Positions 61,578 through 64,000 of a stretch of DNA of 64,000 nt are shown here, piece after piece. Position 1 is the first letter of the stretch. Every line of letters begins with the position of its first letter. Made by a program: the position numbers and the translations under genes. The DNA lies in assembly GCA_036557285.1 (NCBI GenBank), contig DATBHW010000040.1:1-64000 (forward strand), in the 5' to 3' direction. The notes under the pieces were generated by a model. It searched no databases, was not told the origin of the DNA, and saw only the letters and a list, made by a program, of their open reading frames with translations. The DNA is from Ktedonobacterales bacterium. GTDB lineage: Bacteria; Chloroflexota; Ktedonobacteria; Ktedonobacterales; DATBGS01.

Positions 61578-62543
61578 CTACGGCTTTGGCGTTGGCGTTG
61601 GTGTCAACGCTGGCGTGGGTGATGGTGTCGTTGTCGGCCCGGGAGTTGGCGTCGGTGTTGGTGGGATTGGTACGGCCATCGTCAGCACGCGAATCATCTT
61701 ATCCCCCGCGTTGATGTTGATGGCGGTATCAATGCCCTTCACCAGATGTCCAAAGAGGCTATACTTGTGTTCAGAAAGCGCTTTGGAGTTGTCGGCGGTG
61801 TCAATGAAGAACTGGCTGCCGTTTGTATTAGCGCCACTATTTGCCATTGCGACTGTGCCAAGCACGTAGCCCTCTTTTTGGCTCAGTTCGTCGTTGAATT
61901 GATAGCCAGGGCCACCGTCAGGGCTGGCGTCTGGGGAGCCGCTCTGAATCACGGCAATCTGTGAAACAGATCCGTCTGGTTGAGTCTGGCCCTTGCGTAA
62001 CACACGATGGAAGGTGAGGCCATCATAGTAATGATGGTCTGCCAGGTAGATGAAGTTATTGACGGTGTTGGGAGCTAGCCGGGGGTCCAGTTCCAGCAGC
62101 ATAAAGCCTTTGGTGGTGCTGATACCGACACAGTAGAGCTTGTTCTTGTCAATAGTCATTTTGGGCGCTGCGCTGTACGCCCGATTGATATTGGCGCTGT
62201 CGGGGATCGCGGCGGTGGTGTTCAGGTACTGGGCCACGCCCTGGCAGGGAGATGCCGCTGCCTCGGCGGGAAGGGCCGGATAGACGCGCGGGGCTGGTGG
62301 TTTAGGCGCAAAAATCCAGACCTGCCTGGCATAGAGTGTGTAGCCAGTCGTACCAAGAATAATGAAGAACAGGAGGATAAATGCTACGGGGTACCTGGCA
62401 AAAATATTCGAGTGTTCTTGGGTTGTTCGACGCCTGGTGGCCGGGCGTCGTCGGACGATGGTCCCCTCCTGCTGCGTTGTATGGGCGCGCTGCACCCGCG
62501 CCGCGCGTCGCGCGGCGGTGCGCTTATCGGTTGTTTTGGGCAT
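61578..62543 (-). CDS. Membrane-anchored cyclophilin-type isomerase with Pro/Thr tail
   Basis: 321 residues from ATG 62543 (AGAGGAAATAGACGCTTC upstream; the longer open frame is unsupported). Order: basic N-terminus rich in Arg, TM segment VAFILLFFIILGTTGYTLYA, linker, cyclophilin domain (GLTFHRVLRKGQTQPDGSVS, GGPGYQFNDELSQ, NGSQFFIDTADNSKALSEHK), then a Pro/Thr-rich tail (PTPTPTPGPTTTPSPTPAL). The FHRV and NGSQFF residues are present, so it may be active outside the membrane on secreted proteins. A short hairpin (AACCAT/ATGGTT, 61555-61569) lies after it. Confidence 0.9.
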   Translation of the reverse strand: MPKTTDKRTAARRAARVQRAHTTQQEGTIVRRRPATRRRTTQEHSNIFARYPVAFILLFFIILGTTGYTLYARQVWIFAPKPPAPRVYPALPAEAAASPCQGVAQYLNTTAAIPDSANINRAYSAAPKMTIDKNKLYCVGISTTKGFMLLELDPRLAPNTVNNFIYLADHHYYDGLTFHRVLRKGQTQPDGSVSQIAVIQSGSPDASPDGGPGYQFNDELSQKEGYVLGTVAMANSGANTNGSQFFIDTADNSKALSEHKYSLFGHLVKGIDTAININAGDKMIRVLTMAVPIPPTPTPTPGPTTTPSPTPALTPTPTPKP

Positions 62544-62607
62544 GAAGCGTCTATTTCCTCTCGTCTTCCCAACGTGCGGGTGATGCGTTCGGCGCGCCCG
62601 GCAGGTT

Positions 62608-62636
62608 TTGCGGTCACGGCGCGCATGCCATATAAT
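62608..62636 (+). promoter_or_regulatory. Promoter of uvrC
   Basis: TTGCGG (62608-62613), 17-base spacer, TATAAT (62631-62636), about 99 bases before the uvrC start. Divergent from the cyclophilin gene. Confidence 0.8.
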
Positions 62637-62734
62637 ACCCTTTGGGATACTGCCGGTCAAGGCAATGGGGAGACTTGTGGCTCCTCTTATTAAAGATATA
62701 ACGAACAACATACCACAAATAGCTTCAAGAGTAT

Positions 62735-64000
62735 ATGAACGAGAAGATTCAGGCAACGCTCAATTCGCTCCCGACACGCCCTGGCATCTATCTTTTTAAG
62801 GATGAGGCCGGAAAGCTGCTCTATGTCGGCAAAGCAACATCGCTGCATCAGCGCGTGCGCTCGTACTTTGCCGAGAGCGCCGATCTCAGCCCTAAAAATC
62901 GCAGTATGGTGGCTAAGATTGCGGACATCGAGTTTATTGTCGTGGGCAGCGAGGTCGAGGCGCTGATCCTTGAATGCAACTTTATCAAGCAGTATCGCCC
63001 CAAATACAATGTCCTGCTGCGTGATGATAAAAACTATCCCTATATCAAGGTATCGCTGACGGAGGATTTTCCGCGCGTCTATCGGGTGCGCGCGTTTCAT
63101 CAGGATGGCAACCGCTATTTTGGTCCCTACCCCAGCGCGGGGGCCGTTGATGCCACGCTGGACCTGCTGAATAAGCTCTTTGCCTACCGCACCTGCCGTT
63201 ATGACGCTGCGACCTGGGCGCCTCCGCGCAATCAGGAGCCTCCGGCGGGCTGGAAGCCAAAATATCTGGCGCGCCCCTGCACCCAGTATTATATTCACCG
63301 CTGCGGCGCGCCCTGCGTGGGCAAGGTGTCTCGCCAGGAGTACGATGGGGTTATCCGCCAGGTGCTGCTCTTTCTGGAAGGCAAGCACGAGCAGGTGTTG
63401 GATGATCTGAAGAAGCAAATGGAATTGGCTGCCGAGAACCTGGAGTTCGAGCGGGCGGCGGCGCTGCGTGATCGGGTGCGCGCGGTGGAACAGGTGCTGG
63501 AGAAGCAGAAAATTATTACGACTACCGGCCCCGGCGATCAGGATGTGGTCGCGTTGGCGGGGGCGGATGACGAGACGTGCGCGCTGGTCTTCTTTTTCCG
63601 GGGCGGCAAGCTGGTGGGGCGCGAGTATTACCTCTTGCAGGGAACCCGCGATACGAGCGCGAGCGAGGTGATGGCATCGTTCCTCCAGCAGTTTTATGAT
63701 GTCGCCCAGCATGTGCCCCACGAATTGATCCTGGAACATGAGCCAGACGATCTGGCTGCGCTGAATGACTGGCTGCGCCAGAAACGCGGCGCGGCAGTTG
63801 CCATTACTGCCCCCAGGCGTGGGGATAAGAAGCGGCTGGTGGAGATGGTGGCTCAGAACGCCCAGGAGATTTTGGAGCAGCAGCGCATCAAGTGGCTTTC
63901 TGATAGTCAGAAAACGGCGCTGGCGCTGGAAGAGATTCAGCAGGCGCTCAACCTGCCTGCGCCTCCGCATCGCATCGAATGCTACGACATCTCAAATATC
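62735..64000 (+). CDS. uvrC: Excinuclease ABC subunit C (partial, 5' 422 codons)
   Basis: The frame from ATG 62735 stays open to the window end. GIY-YIG nuclease domain: PTRPGIYLFKDEAGKLLYVG then KATSLHQRVRSYF (residues about 13-45); IKQYRPKYNVLLRDDKNYPY, the Cys-bearing FAYRTC and ARPCTQYYIHRCGAPCVGKV; the UVR motif near LEFERAAALRDRVRAVEQVL; then the start of the RNase H-like C-terminal domain (RIECYDISNI). UvrC cuts on both sides of DNA lesions. The ATG lacks a strong ribosome-binding site (GAGTAT), but MNEKIQATLNSLPTRPG is the expected beginning. Confidence 0.96.
   Translation, partial: MNEKIQATLNSLPTRPGIYLFKDEAGKLLYVGKATSLHQRVRSYFAESADLSPKNRSMVAKIADIEFIVVGSEVEALILECNFIKQYRPKYNVLLRDDKNYPYIKVSLTEDFPRVYRVRAFHQDGNRYFGPYPSAGAVDATLDLLNKLFAYRTCRYDAATWAPPRNQEPPAGWKPKYLARPCTQYYIHRCGAPCVGKVSRQEYDGVIRQVLLFLEGKHEQVLDDLKKQMELAAENLEFERAAALRDRVRAVEQVLEKQKIITTTGPGDQDVVALAGADDETCALVFFFRGGKLVGREYYLLQGTRDTSASEVMASFLQQFYDVAQHVPHELILEHEPDDLAALNDWLRQKRGAAVAITAPRRGDKKRLVEMVAQNAQEILEQQRIKWLSDSQKTALALEEIQQALNLPAPPHRIECYDISNI

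Overview
The window reads as a chromosomal segment of a GC-rich bacterium, most likely from Chloroflexota and perhaps class Ktedonobacteria. This is an inference from gene content and was not checked by any search. The evidence is a complete S10-spc-alpha ribosomal supercluster with Zn-type S14, a PyrR-attenuated pyr operon, YvcK, ScpA, class B PBP and lipoproteins of single-membrane type, a zinc-ribbon Ser/Thr kinase, and ParAB close to UvrC. I found no rRNA, tRNA, CRISPR array, insertion sequence or prophage.

Layout. (1) 1-20.8 kb, plus strand: the 3' end of tuf, then rpsJ-rplC-rplD-rplW-rplB-rpsS-rplV-rpsC-rplP-rpmC-rpsQ-rplN-rplX-rplE-rpsN-rpsH-rplF-rplR-rpsE-rpmD-rplO-secY-adk-map-infA-rpmJ-rpsM-rpsK-rpsD-rpoA-rplQ-truA-rplM-rpsI. 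Eight ribosomal proteins carry large low-complexity additions: acidic in L3, L4, L29 and S17, Arg/Gly/Pro-rich in S3 and S5, and Ala/Lys-rich or charged in L18 and L17. (2) 20.8-32.6 kb, mostly minus strand: ilvE, an arginase-family gene, a plus-strand peptide-binding lipoprotein, and the pyr operon pyrR-pyrB-pyrC-carA-carB, which is led by a promoter, a PyrR-binding RNA hairpin and an intrinsic terminator. (3) 32.8-45.7 kb: rplS-rnhB, yvcK, tyrS, a zinc-ribbon kinase, mtnP, a CDP-alcohol phosphatidyltransferase with a class B PBP, an MBL hydrolase, then a 26-residue basic peptide, an M50-like protease, an HD protein and scpA. (4) 45.7-49.3 kb, minus strand: an accessory cluster of a lipoprotein, a secreted protein, a LuxR-type regulator with a (CT)16 tract in its coding sequence, a two-TM protein and a SurA-like protein. 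It contains tandem operator-like repeats and is bounded on one side by a 41-bp duplication. (5) 49.4-58.9 kb: two DMT transporters, a ROK protein, a putative toxin-antitoxin pair ahead of selA, and a HerA-type ATPase with a HAS-barrel-like partner. (6) 59-64 kb: parA-parB, two cyclophilins, and the 5' part of uvrC.

The strongest leads are the coordinated low-complexity decoration of ribosomal proteins, a roughly 100-bp palindromic dispersed repeat whose arms show compensatory changes, the 41-bp duplication joining two unrelated gene ends, the LuxR/microsatellite/tandem-operator locus, the HerA plus HAS-barrel pair, and the recurrent TTGC-type -35 hexamer of the promoters seen here.
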